Virus record (IMG/VR): IMGVR_UViG_3300030329_006014 | Location: 1-49,782 of that record | Source of the DNA: a virus | Strand: one strand, 5' to 3' | DNA: 49,782 bases | The notes under the pieces: model-generated | The model's database searches: none | Seen by the model: the letters and a program-made list of their open reading frames with translations, nothing else | What the model was told of the DNA's origin: nothing | Part shown: in pieces, positions 6,887 through 14,421 of the stretch | How the letters are laid out: each line of letters starts with the position of its first letter | Position numbering within the stretch: the first letter of the stretch is position 1 | Translations under genes and position numbers: made by a program

Positions 6887-6893
6887 GTGTAAT
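6887..6893 (+). promoter_or_regulatory. GTGTAAT motif before the divergent gene
   Basis: GTGTAAT lies 8 nt before ATG 6902 and abuts the epimerase start on the other strand. The same heptamer recurs at similar distances before several other genes in the window (see findings). Whether it is a promoter element is inference. Confidence 0.4.
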
Positions 6894-6901
6894 TATATTA
6901 G

Positions 6902-7222
6902 ATGAATCTTATAGTTGTTTCCAGTTTATCTTGCGATGAGGGGCTTTATTTTAGGTATATTACCATGATGGCCAAAGAAGAGCTTAGTTATGATGTTCTT
7001 TTGGAAGCCCGAAAAGAAGACGTTGACCACTATTTTAATTTATTAAAAAAACACGGATGGTTTGATTTTGTTGATGATTTTGTGCAGCCAGAATGGAATA
7101 TAGACGGCGTCAGAATTGATAAAGAATTAAATTATCCAAAAACTATTCGAGTTGATAATATTAGATGCGAAAACACCCTAAACATCTTGGGTCAACTAAA
7201 AGGATTTAAAAAATGGAACTAA
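6902..7222 (+). CDS. hypothetical protein (106 aa), plus strand
   Basis: Soluble protein beginning MNLIVVSSLSCDEGLYFRY. It is the only plus-strand gene between 1 and 15 kb and lies between two minus-strand genes, overlapping the methyltransferase stop tail-to-tail by 4 nt. The alternation of hydrophobic strands and charged helices suggests a small alpha/beta fold. No family recognised. Its transcription must start within the 15-nt divergent gap or inside the epimerase gene. Confidence 0.7.
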   Translation: MNLIVVSSLSCDEGLYFRYITMMAKEELSYDVLLEARKEDVDHYFNLLKKHGWFDFVDDFVQPEWNIDGVRIDKELNYPKTIRVDNIRCENTLNILGQLKGFKKWN

Positions 7223-8388
7223 AGATTGTATATCTGCTTTAATACGTTAATTTGCTTTTCATAAGAATCATAAGGTATTCTCTTTGTTTGTTTGATATTT
7301 TTTTGAATCGTGCTTTCTATGCCCCCTTCTATTTCAAAGACAGACTCCACGTCAACTAATTTTAATCCATTTTTTGTTGGTATAAACATGTCTCTAACTA
7401 AATCAATTATAAATAAATTACTTTCTTTCAAAAAGTTATATACATTATTCAAGCCTTCCAAGGTGATTTCTCCCTCTCGCTCGAAATATTCCATCTCTAG
7501 CTCGTGATACTTATCACCCCTATTCCAAGACACAATGTTCGGAAAAATATCAGATTTAAATTTTTCGTAAATATGTTTTTCGTGAGATAGGTTAGTCTTT
7601 ATCCAAGTATGTGAATATCCATCTGTAAAACGTCCGATTTCCTCTCTCTTTACTGCTGTGCTGTTACCGTTTGGAGATATCTTTTTGAAGATGTCTCTAT
7701 AGTGTATTTTGTTAACTTTTTTTAACGTTGAGTATCTTGTTCCGTTGTCAATGTTGCTACAATAAAGGGTCTTTCTAGTTTTTGTGCCACCACCATATCT
7801 ATCGTTGGATTCCACAACTTCTGATATGTTAAAATAAAACAAAGATAAGTCACAATGTCCAAAATCAGCGCCATCCATCTCTATGTACGCCATAGGGTAG
7901 GCCTCTGCAAAAGCGTCCATCAACTTCCAAGCCTCTCCCCTATCACTAGCTACGATGTGATGAAGAACAGAAAAACAAAATGCAATGTCCGCTGGATATT
8001 TTAATACATTATCTTTACTTAAGCTATCTAAGAAAAATTCAGGCTTATGCGATAGAGGAAGCTCTGTATCGCCGGAAAGAAACGAACAAATATCTACAAA
8101 TTCCTTGTTTTCGTCAACGCCTAAAACTTTATAACCCCTCTTTGCCGCTTCAAAGCAAAAAAAGCCAAGGTTACTTCCCCAATCAACCACTGTAATCATA
8201 CGTTCAGGATGTTTAACTATAGTGTTAAGATGGTTAAATATAGCTTCAGACCTATCAAAGCAGTCTCTGCCCCTTAGGGGTATTGTTTCTTCGTATCCCG
8301 GTAGGTTTATAGGTTGATAGTTGAGCCAAGAATAAGGCTTGCCGCTTTCGGCGGCAGATTTATATTTAGTTATAACATCTTGTTTCAT
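7219..8388 (-). CDS. SAM-dependent methyltransferase fused to a kinase-like domain (389 aa)
   Basis: N-terminal half: class I methyltransferase, with motif I VVDWGSNLGFFCFEAA (about residues 66-81), VLGVDENKEF as motif II and a CFSVLHHIVAS stretch as motif IV. C-terminal half (about 250-389): looks like a small-molecule or LPS-kinase-like fold, with WIKTNLSHEKHIYEKF in the place of the beta3 lysine and helix C, ELEMEYF as hinge, and GLKLVDVESVF like the metal-binding I-D-x-E strand. The catalytic loop is poorly conserved. Both enzymes could act on the same small molecule or glycan. Kinase activity is inference. Confidence 0.75.
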   Translation of the reverse strand: MKQDVITKYKSAAESGKPYSWLNYQPINLPGYEETIPLRGRDCFDRSEAIFNHLNTIVKHPERMITVVDWGSNLGFFCFEAAKRGYKVLGVDENKEFVDICSFLSGDTELPLSHKPEFFLDSLSKDNVLKYPADIAFCFSVLHHIVASDRGEAWKLMDAFAEAYPMAYIEMDGADFGHCDLSLFYFNISEVVESNDRYGGGTKTRKTLYCSNIDNGTRYSTLKKVNKIHYRDIFKKISPNGNSTAVKREEIGRFTDGYSHTWIKTNLSHEKHIYEKFKSDIFPNIVSWNRGDKYHELEMEYFEREGEITLEGLNNVYNFLKESNLFIIDLVRDMFIPTKNGLKLVDVESVFEIEGGIESTIQKNIKQTKRIPYDSYEKQINVLKQIYNL

Positions 8389-9029
8389 TTCAATATTTTT
8401 GATTTTATTTTAGACTCTATCTTACTTAAAAACATTATGAATCTTCCAAGTAAATTGTAAGGAATAAGAAAGGCCCAAGCTATAGGAACGAAAAAGTAAT
8501 GAACCGCCTTGTAGAGAATGCTGCTGCTCTTTCTTTGTTCTTGTTCCGTGTATTTTTCTAGCCGTTCTTGTATTCGCTTTCTAGACTCATTATCTCTTCT
8601 TTCAAAATCAAAAAGCTCCAACTCTTTTAGTTCGCCCTTAAATATAATTGCTTTAAAATTAAAAACATAATCAAACTTGCTATCAAGGTTTGTTTTTTCA
8701 TCTCCACAAAATTCTGTTCCGAATATTATTTCTCCAGTAAACTCCTGCTTCTCTATTCCACCGTCTTTTTCTTTTAAAAAAACCTCGCCATTGTCATCTA
8801 CCGCTTGCTCAATAATAGTTTTTTCACTATAAAAATCGCCGTCTTCAGTTATGCTGTAGGAAAGTACGACATCCATATCTATTTCTTGAAAAAAGGAGGA
8901 AGTATAGAAGTCTTGAGTGCTCCAATCTACGCAATCAAAAAAAACCCTTTCATTTTCAGAAAATTTTTCTGATGGTATCGGGAGAGGGTATTCACAAATT
9001 ATTTTATTAATTAGTGGATTCTCGATCAT
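8385..9029 (-). CDS. hypothetical protein with C-terminal membrane anchor (214 aa)
   Basis: The N-terminal part contains DWSTQDFYTSSFF and SYSITEDGDFYSEK, a layout seen in uncharacterised phage proteins. A charged coiled-coil-like helix (about 145-165) is followed by a hydrophobic C-terminal segment (about 172-200, YFFVPIAWAFLIPYNLLG). It overlaps both neighbours by 4 nt, so it is translationally coupled to the sigma factor upstream and the methyltransferase downstream. Function unknown. Confidence 0.75.
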   Translation of the reverse strand: MIENPLINKIICEYPLPIPSEKFSENERVFFDCVDWSTQDFYTSSFFQEIDMDVVLSYSITEDGDFYSEKTIIEQAVDDNGEVFLKEKDGGIEKQEFTGEIIFGTEFCGDEKTNLDSKFDYVFNFKAIIFKGELKELELFDFERRDNESRKRIQERLEKYTEQEQRKSSSILYKAVHYFFVPIAWAFLIPYNLLGRFIMFLSKIESKIKSKILK

Positions 9030-9601
9030 TGTAGGGTATCGTTTTCATACTTAATTAATTTTTGAGCCTTCTTCCTAGCGTAATAAAGCCTCGACATAAC
9101 TGTGCCTATGGAACAATTAAATTTTTTTGACATTTCTTTGTAAGAAAGCTCTTCTACTGCGGAAGAAACTAAAACTTCCCTATGTTTTTGCGGGAGTTTA
9201 TGTAAGATTGCCTTAAGAAGAATATTAAGGTCTTCATTTCTCATATTTTTAAAGCCGTCTCCAAACTCTACTCTTTGATAAGTATACGCGTCAGGAAACT
9301 CTTCCAAGGAATACTCTTTATTTTTTTGTTTTTTCCTATATTGGTCTATAAAAAGATTTCTGCTTATAGAACACGCCCAAGTTTTGAAGTTTGATTTGCC
9401 TCTAAATTTTTTAATATTTTTCCAACACTTTATGTAAGTAATTTGAAGTAACTCTTCAGCCTCAAGTTCGTTGCGGGTTTTGTTTATAATCCAAGAATAA
9501 AGATATTTGTTACTCCTAGAAACAAGCTCTTCGAAAGCTTTTGAGTCGCCCTTCTGAGATTTCTTTATTAAAGATTTTTCTGAAAAGTCTTCGTATTTCA
9601 T
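9026..9601 (-). CDS. ECF-type RNA polymerase sigma factor (191 aa)
   Basis: Two-domain sigma-70 family protein. Region 2 spans about residues 15-95, with AFEELVSRSNKYLY, the AEELLQITYIKCWKNI helix and NFKTWACSISRNLFIDQYR. Region 4 spans about 125-185, with LPQKHREVLVSSAVEELSYKEMS and a helix-turn-helix ending CSIGTVMSRLYYARKKAQ. No region 1.1 or 3 is present, as in ECF factors. It should redirect host RNA polymerase to phage promoters. A TTG 12 nt upstream is an alternative start. There is no clear ribosome-binding site. No anti-sigma gene is evident beside it. Confidence 0.9.
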   Translation of the reverse strand: MKYEDFSEKSLIKKSQKGDSKAFEELVSRSNKYLYSWIINKTRNELEAEELLQITYIKCWKNIKKFRGKSNFKTWACSISRNLFIDQYRKKQKNKEYSLEEFPDAYTYQRVEFGDGFKNMRNEDLNILLKAILHKLPQKHREVLVSSAVEELSYKEMSKKFNCSIGTVMSRLYYARKKAQKLIKYENDTLQ

Positions 9602-9646
9602 TTTGAAGGACAATGTGGCTTTTTTTGCAAAAAAAACAAGAAAAGT

Positions 9647-9931
9647 TTATTCTTTGTAAAAAGTAATCACGACTTCTTTCCCATCTAGGTTTGTCATGAG
9701 AAGTTTTAGCTTTTTCCCTCCCCTCATATTTAGTAGCTCTGAAGCGGTTTTATATAGGCAATCATGACAATAATTTTTTTTTCTTTCTGGAGGAAATTTA
9801 GCTTTAAAAAACGCTAGCTTTTCATTTTCGTAAAGAATGTGATAATCTCTAGCTGAATAGGCAAGAGAACACCTAGAGCAACTTACCTTACTCTTTCTTT
9901 TTCTTGAGTCTATTATCTCTGCCGTCAGCAT
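9647..9931 (-). CDS. small two-CxxC zinc-ribbon-like protein (94 aa)
   Basis: Two cysteine pairs, SCSRCSLAYS (about residues 17-26) and NYCHDCLYKTA (about 53-63), spaced as in a zinc ribbon, followed by a beta-rich C-terminus. Likely binds one zinc ion and perhaps nucleic acid or protein. It overlaps the upstream gene by 44 nt. It lies directly before the sigma factor; a regulatory partnership is possible but unproven. Confidence 0.75.
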   Translation of the reverse strand: MLTAEIIDSRKRKSKVSCSRCSLAYSARDYHILYENEKLAFFKAKFPPERKKNYCHDCLYKTASELLNMRGGKKLKLLMTNLDGKEVVITFYKE

Positions 9932-10097
9932 TTTCCAAAATAATCAGTTCTTTAAGCGAAGTTAAGTGATTCACGAGCCAGCTTTCTCCGATAGATTGAG
10001 AAGCTTTATGTCTCGCTATCGCTTCTCTTTTATTATTTAAGTCAATCCTTTTCGCTTCTAAAATAATTTGATCTAATAAATCTAAGGACTTTTTCAT
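9888..10097 (-). CDS. hypothetical helical protein (69 aa)
   Basis: Begins MKKSLDLLDQIILEAKRID and is predicted all-helical, with a basic KKKKE end. It overlaps the zinc-ribbon-like gene by 44 nt in a different frame. No family recognised. Confidence 0.65.
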   Translation of the reverse strand: MKKSLDLLDQIILEAKRIDLNNKREAIARHKASQSIGESWLVNHLTSLKELIILENADGRDNRLKKKKE

Positions 10098-10098
10098 A

Positions 10099-10404
10099 TT
10101 ACAACTTCTGCTTTGGGGGGATTCTTGAGATCATTTCTTCGCACACCTGATTAAAAAAATCTACGGCGGGAGTAGCGCTTGCTGAACTTTCTTTTTTGAT
10201 TCCCCCTAAGATATATTCACAAAATTTTTCAATCTCCTCTTTTGAATAAGATATGTTTTTAGGGTCGTCGTTGCCCCAGAACGACAGCGAAACCTTATCA
10301 TTCTTTAAAAATTTAACCAAAATGCCTCTGTCAGAAGAAGAGGAGACAAAAACTTTTTTATTATTTTTCACAGGTAAATTCCCTAAACAAATTTTCGTGC
10401 TCAA
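10099..10404 (-). CDS. hypothetical protein (101 aa)
   Basis: Soluble protein beginning MSTKICLGNLPVKNNKKVF, with an acidic middle and PPKQKL at the end. It lies 1 nt before the next gene and overlaps the preceding gene by 44 nt. No family recognised. Confidence 0.65.
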   Translation of the reverse strand: MSTKICLGNLPVKNNKKVFVSSSSDRGILVKFLKNDKVSLSFWGNDDPKNISYSKEEIEKFCEYILGGIKKESSASATPAVDFFNQVCEEMISRIPPKQKL

Positions 10405-10603
10405 ATATGCCTTTTTTCATTAGATAATTCATTTTTTCGTTTATCTGTTGAGTTTGAACTAAGACCTCTTCTTCAGAAAGCATGCCCATCTCATACATAT
10501 AGTCTAATTCTTCAGCTTCAAATGCAAGCTGCATGCTTTGGTCTCTCCACCAACCAATGCTTTCTTTGTATAAATCCACTTTTTTGGAAAACTCTTTTTT
10601 CAT
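10361..10603 (-). CDS. hypothetical helical protein (80 aa)
   Basis: Begins MKKEFSKKVDLYKESIGWW and is rich in Glu, Met and Leu, predicted helical throughout. The start overlaps the preceding stop by 1 nt (TAATG), a translational-coupling arrangement. No family recognised. Confidence 0.7.
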   Translation of the reverse strand: MKKEFSKKVDLYKESIGWWRDQSMQLAFEAEELDYMYEMGMLSEEEVLVQTQQINEKMNYLMKKGIFEHENLFREFTCEK

Positions 10604-10764
10604 TATTGTACCTCTATTTTAAAATCTTTAGGTCTTCCTTTGTTTATTTTTCTTAAATATTTTTCCGCCGCACGCTTGCCCTCGTCAGTGAGGGGAAATG
10701 CTCCTTGCAGCATGTTCGTGCTTCTCTCTTTAATTACATAACATTGACTTTTTTTTCTGCTCAT
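10603..10764 (-). CDS. small basic protein (53 aa)
   Basis: Begins MSRKKSQCYVIKERSTNML and contains FPLTDEGKRAAEKYLRKINKG, which resembles the last helix of a winged-helix fold. It is the first of four coupled genes running to 9888. Too short to assign; a DNA-binding role is speculative. Confidence 0.6.
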   Translation of the reverse strand: MSRKKSQCYVIKERSTNMLQGAFPLTDEGKRAAEKYLRKINKGRPKDFKIEVQ

Positions 10765-10801
10765 TACTTTGACAAATAATTTTTAATATTTATTTATTCT
10801 A

Positions 10802-10978
10802 CTACTCAGGCTTAATTATTTCTATAGGAAATTCATCTTTTTCGATAAATCCTTCTTCTTTTATATATATAGCTATGGCCTCCGCAATTTCTGGGGTTAC
10901 TTCGTCGCGCTCGTCAAATATCATAACCTTATACTTGGTGACCCTAAGAGCAATGCCTCCCACCTCCAAGTCTTTCAT
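10802..10978 (-). CDS. hypothetical protein (58 aa)
   Basis: I take MKDLEVGGIALRVTKYKVM as the start. A GTGTAAT motif lies 7 nt upstream of this ATG and the flank TTTTTTTAATAAGTGTAAT closely matches that of the gene starting at 29638. The rest is a small alpha/beta protein ending in IEIIKPE. A longer frame with an upstream start would contain the motif and is less likely. Function unknown. Confidence 0.6.
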   Translation of the reverse strand: MKDLEVGGIALRVTKYKVMIFDERDEVTPEIAEAIAIYIKEEGFIEKDEFPIEIIKPE

Positions 10979-10985
10979 ACAAAGA

Positions 10986-10992
10986 ATTACAC
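10986..10992 (-). promoter_or_regulatory. GTGTAAT motif before the 58-aa gene
   Basis: Minus strand GTGTAAT, 7 nt before ATG 10978, preceded by a T-rich stretch. One of several copies in the window; possible -10-type element for a phage sigma factor (inference). Confidence 0.4.
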
Positions 10993-11063
10993 TTATTAAA
11001 AAAATACCCCCGAAATTAATCGGAGGCATGAATATGTCTGTTTGATGAGTAGTTTATTTTTTT

Positions 11064-11795
11064 TTATTCTTTTTCGTGCTCAGGCATCATTCCTCTTATC
11101 TCGTCTACTAAACCAACCTTTACACACTCGTCGGCATCGATCCACCAATCTTTTCTATCCCAATTTCTTCTAAGCTTCTGTCTTGTAAGCTTTGATCTAG
11201 ATGTAAAAATATCTAAAATACGATCCTCAATTCTTTTAACTAATTTTACTTCGTCCTCTACCTCGTAAGTCTTACCGATGGCCCCAAAAGCAGCCCTATG
11301 TATCATCATCCATGATTGATGTCCTATCCACCTGACATCTCCAGCTTGCAAGAGGATGCCAGCCATAGAAGCAGCCATACCTAGGGAGCCCGTTGTTATT
11401 TTGTGTCCTTTGGTTCTTAGTTCTTGAACAAAATCAAACAATTCAAACCCATCGATAATACTTCCTCCGGGGGATGAGAAAACTATTTCAATGTCGCATT
11501 TAGGTTCAAGCCTTGACCATTCTGTAAGCTTAACCATGCATTTTTTTACAGAAGCTTCACTTACGGAGCCAGAAAATCTATATAAACGATTTTCCTCATC
11601 GTGAGACTTCTCTCTAAGAAAGCTCCTTCTCGCTTTCTCTAGCTCCATAGCTGACAGATTAGCATCCATCTCTGCCTTGGTTGCTTCGGCTTCCGTTTTT
11701 CTAGCTTCGGCTTCCGTTTTGCGAGTCTCTGCTTCCTTGAGCTTTAATTCAGCAGCCGTCTCTTCGGGTGATTTTTTTTCTTTTTCTTCTGACAT
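11064..11795 (-). CDS. ClpP-like serine protease with N-terminal coiled coil (243 aa)
   Basis: Residues about 75-240 form a ClpP/crotonase-type S14 fold: FSSPGGSIIDGFELFD, the nucleophile motif GMAASMAGILLQAG (serine near residue 143) and WMMIHRAA (histidine near 166). The C-terminus DADECVKVGLVDEI matches the family; the third catalytic residue cannot be placed with confidence. Residues 10-60 form a charged helix with tandem KTEAEAR/KTEAEAT repeats. In phages such proteins are usually prohead maturation proteases, but no capsid gene is nearby, so a role in host protein turnover is also possible. An AAGGGG ribosome-binding site precedes the ATG. Confidence 0.85.
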   Translation of the reverse strand: MSEEKEKKSPEETAAELKLKEAETRKTEAEARKTEAEATKAEMDANLSAMELEKARRSFLREKSHDEENRLYRFSGSVSEASVKKCMVKLTEWSRLEPKCDIEIVFSSPGGSIIDGFELFDFVQELRTKGHKITTGSLGMAASMAGILLQAGDVRWIGHQSWMMIHRAAFGAIGKTYEVEDEVKLVKRIEDRILDIFTSRSKLTRQKLRRNWDRKDWWIDADECVKVGLVDEIRGMMPEHEKE

Positions 11796-11825
11796 TTTAT
11801 TTCCCCTTATTAATAATGTGACGCT

Positions 11826-12032
11826 TTATTTTTCTCCCTTTTTGCTGCGGCAACGGCATTTTCCGTGACTACAATTACTGGGAAGATTGTTAGAGTGATG
11901 TTCTTTATTGGAGCATTTATCAAGATTACATAAGCCTACGTCACAAAGCCAATTACGAATCTTTTTCCCCAGCCATCCGTGATTTGGATCTTTTTTGAGG
12001 AACTTTCCTAAACCTGAACTCCAAGTACCCAT
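11826..12032 (-). CDS. Cys/His-rich small protein (68 aa)
   Basis: The N-terminal half is Lys/Trp-rich (KKDPNHGWLGKKIRNW). The C-terminal half holds six cysteines and three histidines, including CDVGLCNLDKC and SHGKCRCRSKKG, which suggests metal binding or disulfides. It follows the even more cysteine-rich lipoprotein gene by 6 nt, so the two are probably made together. No family recognised. Confidence 0.65.
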   Translation of the reverse strand: MGTWSSGLGKFLKKDPNHGWLGKKIRNWLCDVGLCNLDKCSNKEHHSNNLPSNCSHGKCRCRSKKGEK

Positions 12033-12038
12033 AAAAAT

Positions 12039-12194
12039 TTACTCCTTACATGCGCAAGCGCAATCGGCCACTGGACAAGTGTCGGTTGAACAACATCCCT
12101 TGTCACAAGAACATTCAGAGCAACCGGAATTCCCCCAGTTACAGCCAATTGCTAATACACATGTAAAAATAGTTAAAAAAGCTAAAATTTTCAT
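12039..12194 (-). CDS. very cysteine-rich predicted lipoprotein (51 aa)
   Basis: MKILAFLTIFTCVLAIGC is a signal peptide ending in a lipobox-like AIGC, with cleavage expected before C18. The mature 34 residues contain 10 cysteines, including CSECSCDKGCC and CACACK. It should be exported and lipid-anchored. The cysteine density recalls metallothioneins or disulfide-rich peptides. An AGAAAGAA stretch precedes the ATG, and a GTGTAAT motif lies 23 nt upstream of it. Too short to appear in most gene lists. Confidence 0.65.
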   Translation of the reverse strand: MKILAFLTIFTCVLAIGCNWGNSGCSECSCDKGCCSTDTCPVADCACACKE

Positions 12195-12243
12195 ATCTAA
12201 AATTCTTTCTATACTATATTACACCTCTAAACACATTTAGGAC

Positions 12244-12274
12244 AAAAAAAGCGCGATGCAATACTGCACCGCGC
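12244..12274 (-). terminator. rho-independent terminator after the secreted protease gene
   Basis: Minus strand: GCGCGGTGCA, 4-nt loop, TGCATCGCGC (10 pairs, one G-U), then seven T. It lies 31 nt after the protease stop. Confidence 0.9.
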
Positions 12275-12304
12275 CATTTTAGGGTATATATTACGGTTTT
12301 TTAA

Positions 12305-13312
12305 CTATTCTTTTTCTTCTGGGCGATAAGAAAGACAACTTGCACAGCCGCAAGCTTTCGAGTGTGAGTGAACTAATTCTTTCATTCGCTCCTTATAGTT
12401 GCGAGACTTATGAGTAATTCTAATTTGAAAAGGAAACATTTTCTTTGCAGCCTCTTTCTCTGCATCTTCAGCTTCTTCTTTTTCCTTTGGCGTATTTTCA
12501 ATGGGCATTTTCTTTAAATCAGATTCGTTAGGCATTGGGACATTCTTGTCTAAGGCCCACATAATTTTATGTTTTTCGCAATATTCAACCATCCTGCGCA
12601 CGGGTACAATAAGATTAAATCCTTCTCCCGCTCCCCTTACAAGCATGCCCACATATCTAGCGTCTTTCTTTAAATATACTCCGCCGCCAGAGCTTCCGGG
12701 AAAAGCGGTGCAAGTTGTCTGATCGAATACATGTTTGTTTAATGATTTAATTAACCTACCGTGCTGAGAATAAATCCCATCCGTCATGCTGTTCGCACCC
12801 ATTTGACCTAGCAAAGAACCAACGTGCAGTAAGTCGTCTCCAAGGTTGGGGATTTTTTTATCTAAATAGAAAGTCACAGTATCAGTAACAAAATTTAATT
12901 TACGAACGCGCAATAAGGCTAAATCATGACCATCGTCAGCATCACTATACTTTAATACCTCCGCATCCATTTGTAGTCTGCCGACAGTTCTCCCGTTTTG
13001 CCTAATCTCTTTAACAACCATTGGGTCTTTAAATTCTACAATAGTTTTGGGTGCGCCATTGACCACAGTTTTCCTAGTCTTTCTAAGATTATCAATCACA
13101 TGAGCGGCGGTCCACACGAAATTGACTTGATTACCCTTAGAGTCTTTGCGAGTAAAAATCACTCCAGAGCCTTCTCCATTAGAGAACTGCCCTTCAGACC
13201 TAATTGTTACGGAAACATTTTGAAGGTGGTCCGCTGTTGATGTTTTCTTCTCGTCAGCGTAAGAAGTGAGCGCCAAAGAAAAGCCTAATAGGAGAATAGC
13301 TAGTTTTTTCAT
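12305..13312 (-). CDS. secreted trypsin-like serine protease (335 aa)
   Basis: MKKLAILLLGFSLALTSYA is a signal peptide, with cleavage expected after SYA. The trypsin-fold domain shows the full triad: TAAHVID (H71), GHDLALL (D130) and PGSSGGGV (S208), the layout of DegP/Do-type S1C proteases but without a PDZ domain. The C-terminal tail (about 265-335) is charged and ends with a SKACGCASCLSY cysteine cluster. The product should act in the host periplasm or outside the cell. Phage-encoded exported S1 proteases are unusual. A weak TTGGTT/TAAAAT pair lies upstream, ending 8 nt before the ATG. Confidence 0.9.
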   Translation of the reverse strand: MKKLAILLLGFSLALTSYADEKKTSTADHLQNVSVTIRSEGQFSNGEGSGVIFTRKDSKGNQVNFVWTAAHVIDNLRKTRKTVVNGAPKTIVEFKDPMVVKEIRQNGRTVGRLQMDAEVLKYSDADDGHDLALLRVRKLNFVTDTVTFYLDKKIPNLGDDLLHVGSLLGQMGANSMTDGIYSQHGRLIKSLNKHVFDQTTCTAFPGSSGGGVYLKKDARYVGMLVRGAGEGFNLIVPVRRMVEYCEKHKIMWALDKNVPMPNESDLKKMPIENTPKEKEEAEDAEKEAAKKMFPFQIRITHKSRNYKERMKELVHSHSKACGCASCLSYRPEEKE

Positions 13313-13365
13313 ATTAATTTATTTTAATAAAAAGAAGTTTTTTTAACCAATTTTTTTAGCAAATT

Positions 13366-14214
13366 TTACAAAACAGCACGGCCTTTCGCACTCCTCCAGT
13401 CTTTTTCTCTCCTGTCTATGGTATTGTTCCTATGTATTGAAGATTTTATAACGTGAGGACTCACTCCTGCCTTAGTAAATTGATGATCTAGCGCAGACAT
13501 ATCCTTGGGAAAACAAGTACCCCCAAACCCCTTTTTTCCATCTGGCCCCGGAACTAACGTGTGTGACTTATTTATTCTGTCGTCTAAGGTCACCATTTGT
13601 ACTAATTTTTCGTAGTCAATGTCTTTAGCTTCACAAAAACTATGCACCTCATTAAAAAAAGAAACCTTTGTGGCTAAGAAGCAGTTTCTGGTATATTTTG
13701 TTAATTCAGCTTCCTCGGTTGTCGAGAAAAACATTTCTGGTTTATTAATTAACGTTCCATCTCGCCAAGAGTTTTCAAATACAGAATAAAGCTCATTTCT
13801 AAGGCTGTCGTTTCTTTCGTTTGTCCCTAGAATCCAATTTTTTTGACTCACGAAATCTTTTTCCCAATTATCTTCCGTTAAGAACTCAGGCATAAACATA
13901 ACACCAAGTTTCCTGCAAGTTCCAACTGGGACAGTAGATTTTACAATTATTCTTTCAGGGTCATAGCCTGTGTCAATCAATTCTGCGACGACCATTTCCA
14001 CTAAAAGTGTAGAGCAACTTCCATCGTGGTTCATTGGGGTAGGGACACAAACGAAAATAAAATCACACCCATCTATCAAGTCTATCAACTCAAGTCCCCG
14101 AATTGAACACTTTTCAGGTTCTTTATCGTAAATAAGACAGTTGACTGACTTACCCTCCAGCAGCCCTGTGGCTCCCCCAACGTAACCGTTACCGACTATG
14201 CCAATATTGTTCAT
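13366..14214 (-). CDS. UDP-glucose/GDP-mannose dehydrogenase-like protein, short form (282 aa)
   Basis: The N-terminal Rossmann motif is IGIVGNGYVGGATG, and FVCVPTP and VKSTVPVGT match the NAD domain. The central helical domain carries the catalytic cysteine in GFGGTCFPKDM (about residue 240). UDP-sugar dehydrogenases are normally about 390-440 aa; the C-terminal UDP-binding domain is missing here, so the protein may be a natural single-active-site short form or act on another sugar nucleotide. It fits the epimerase and glycosyltransferase genes as part of a glycan pathway. Confidence 0.85.
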   Translation of the reverse strand: MNNIGIVGNGYVGGATGLLEGKSVNCLIYDKEPEKCSIRGLELIDLIDGCDFIFVCVPTPMNHDGSCSTLLVEMVVAELIDTGYDPERIIVKSTVPVGTCRKLGVMFMPEFLTEDNWEKDFVSQKNWILGTNERNDSLRNELYSVFENSWRDGTLINKPEMFFSTTEEAELTKYTRNCFLATKVSFFNEVHSFCEAKDIDYEKLVQMVTLDDRINKSHTLVPGPDGKKGFGGTCFPKDMSALDHQFTKAGVSPHVIKSSIHRNNTIDRREKDWRSAKGRAVL

Positions 14215-14215
14215 T

Positions 14216-14416
14216 TTAAGTTAATGGCTCTTCTATGGTCTTAAGTTGTCTTTCTAGAATTTCAATTTCTTTGGAAAAAACTTCATAAGATTCCGGAGTA
14301 AGTCTAACCTTGGCAAGAAACTCTTTCTTTTTTTGTATCTTCTCCTTAAGAGAGGCTACTTGAGACTGTCTAGTCCTTTCGTTCATGTGTTTTCTAGCAT
14401 CATTTTGTTGTTCCAT
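14216..14416 (-). CDS. coiled-coil protein (66 aa)
   Basis: Begins MEQQNDARKHMNERTRQ and is almost entirely a charged amphipathic helix (SLKEKIQKKKEFL, KEIEILERQLKTIEE). ATG 14416 was chosen over an upstream TTG because GGAG lies about 9 nt before it. Ends 1 nt before the dehydrogenase start. Function unknown. Confidence 0.65.
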   Translation of the reverse strand: MEQQNDARKHMNERTRQSQVASLKEKIQKKKEFLAKVRLTPESYEVFSKEIEILERQLKTIEEPLT

Positions 14417-14421
14417 TTTTG

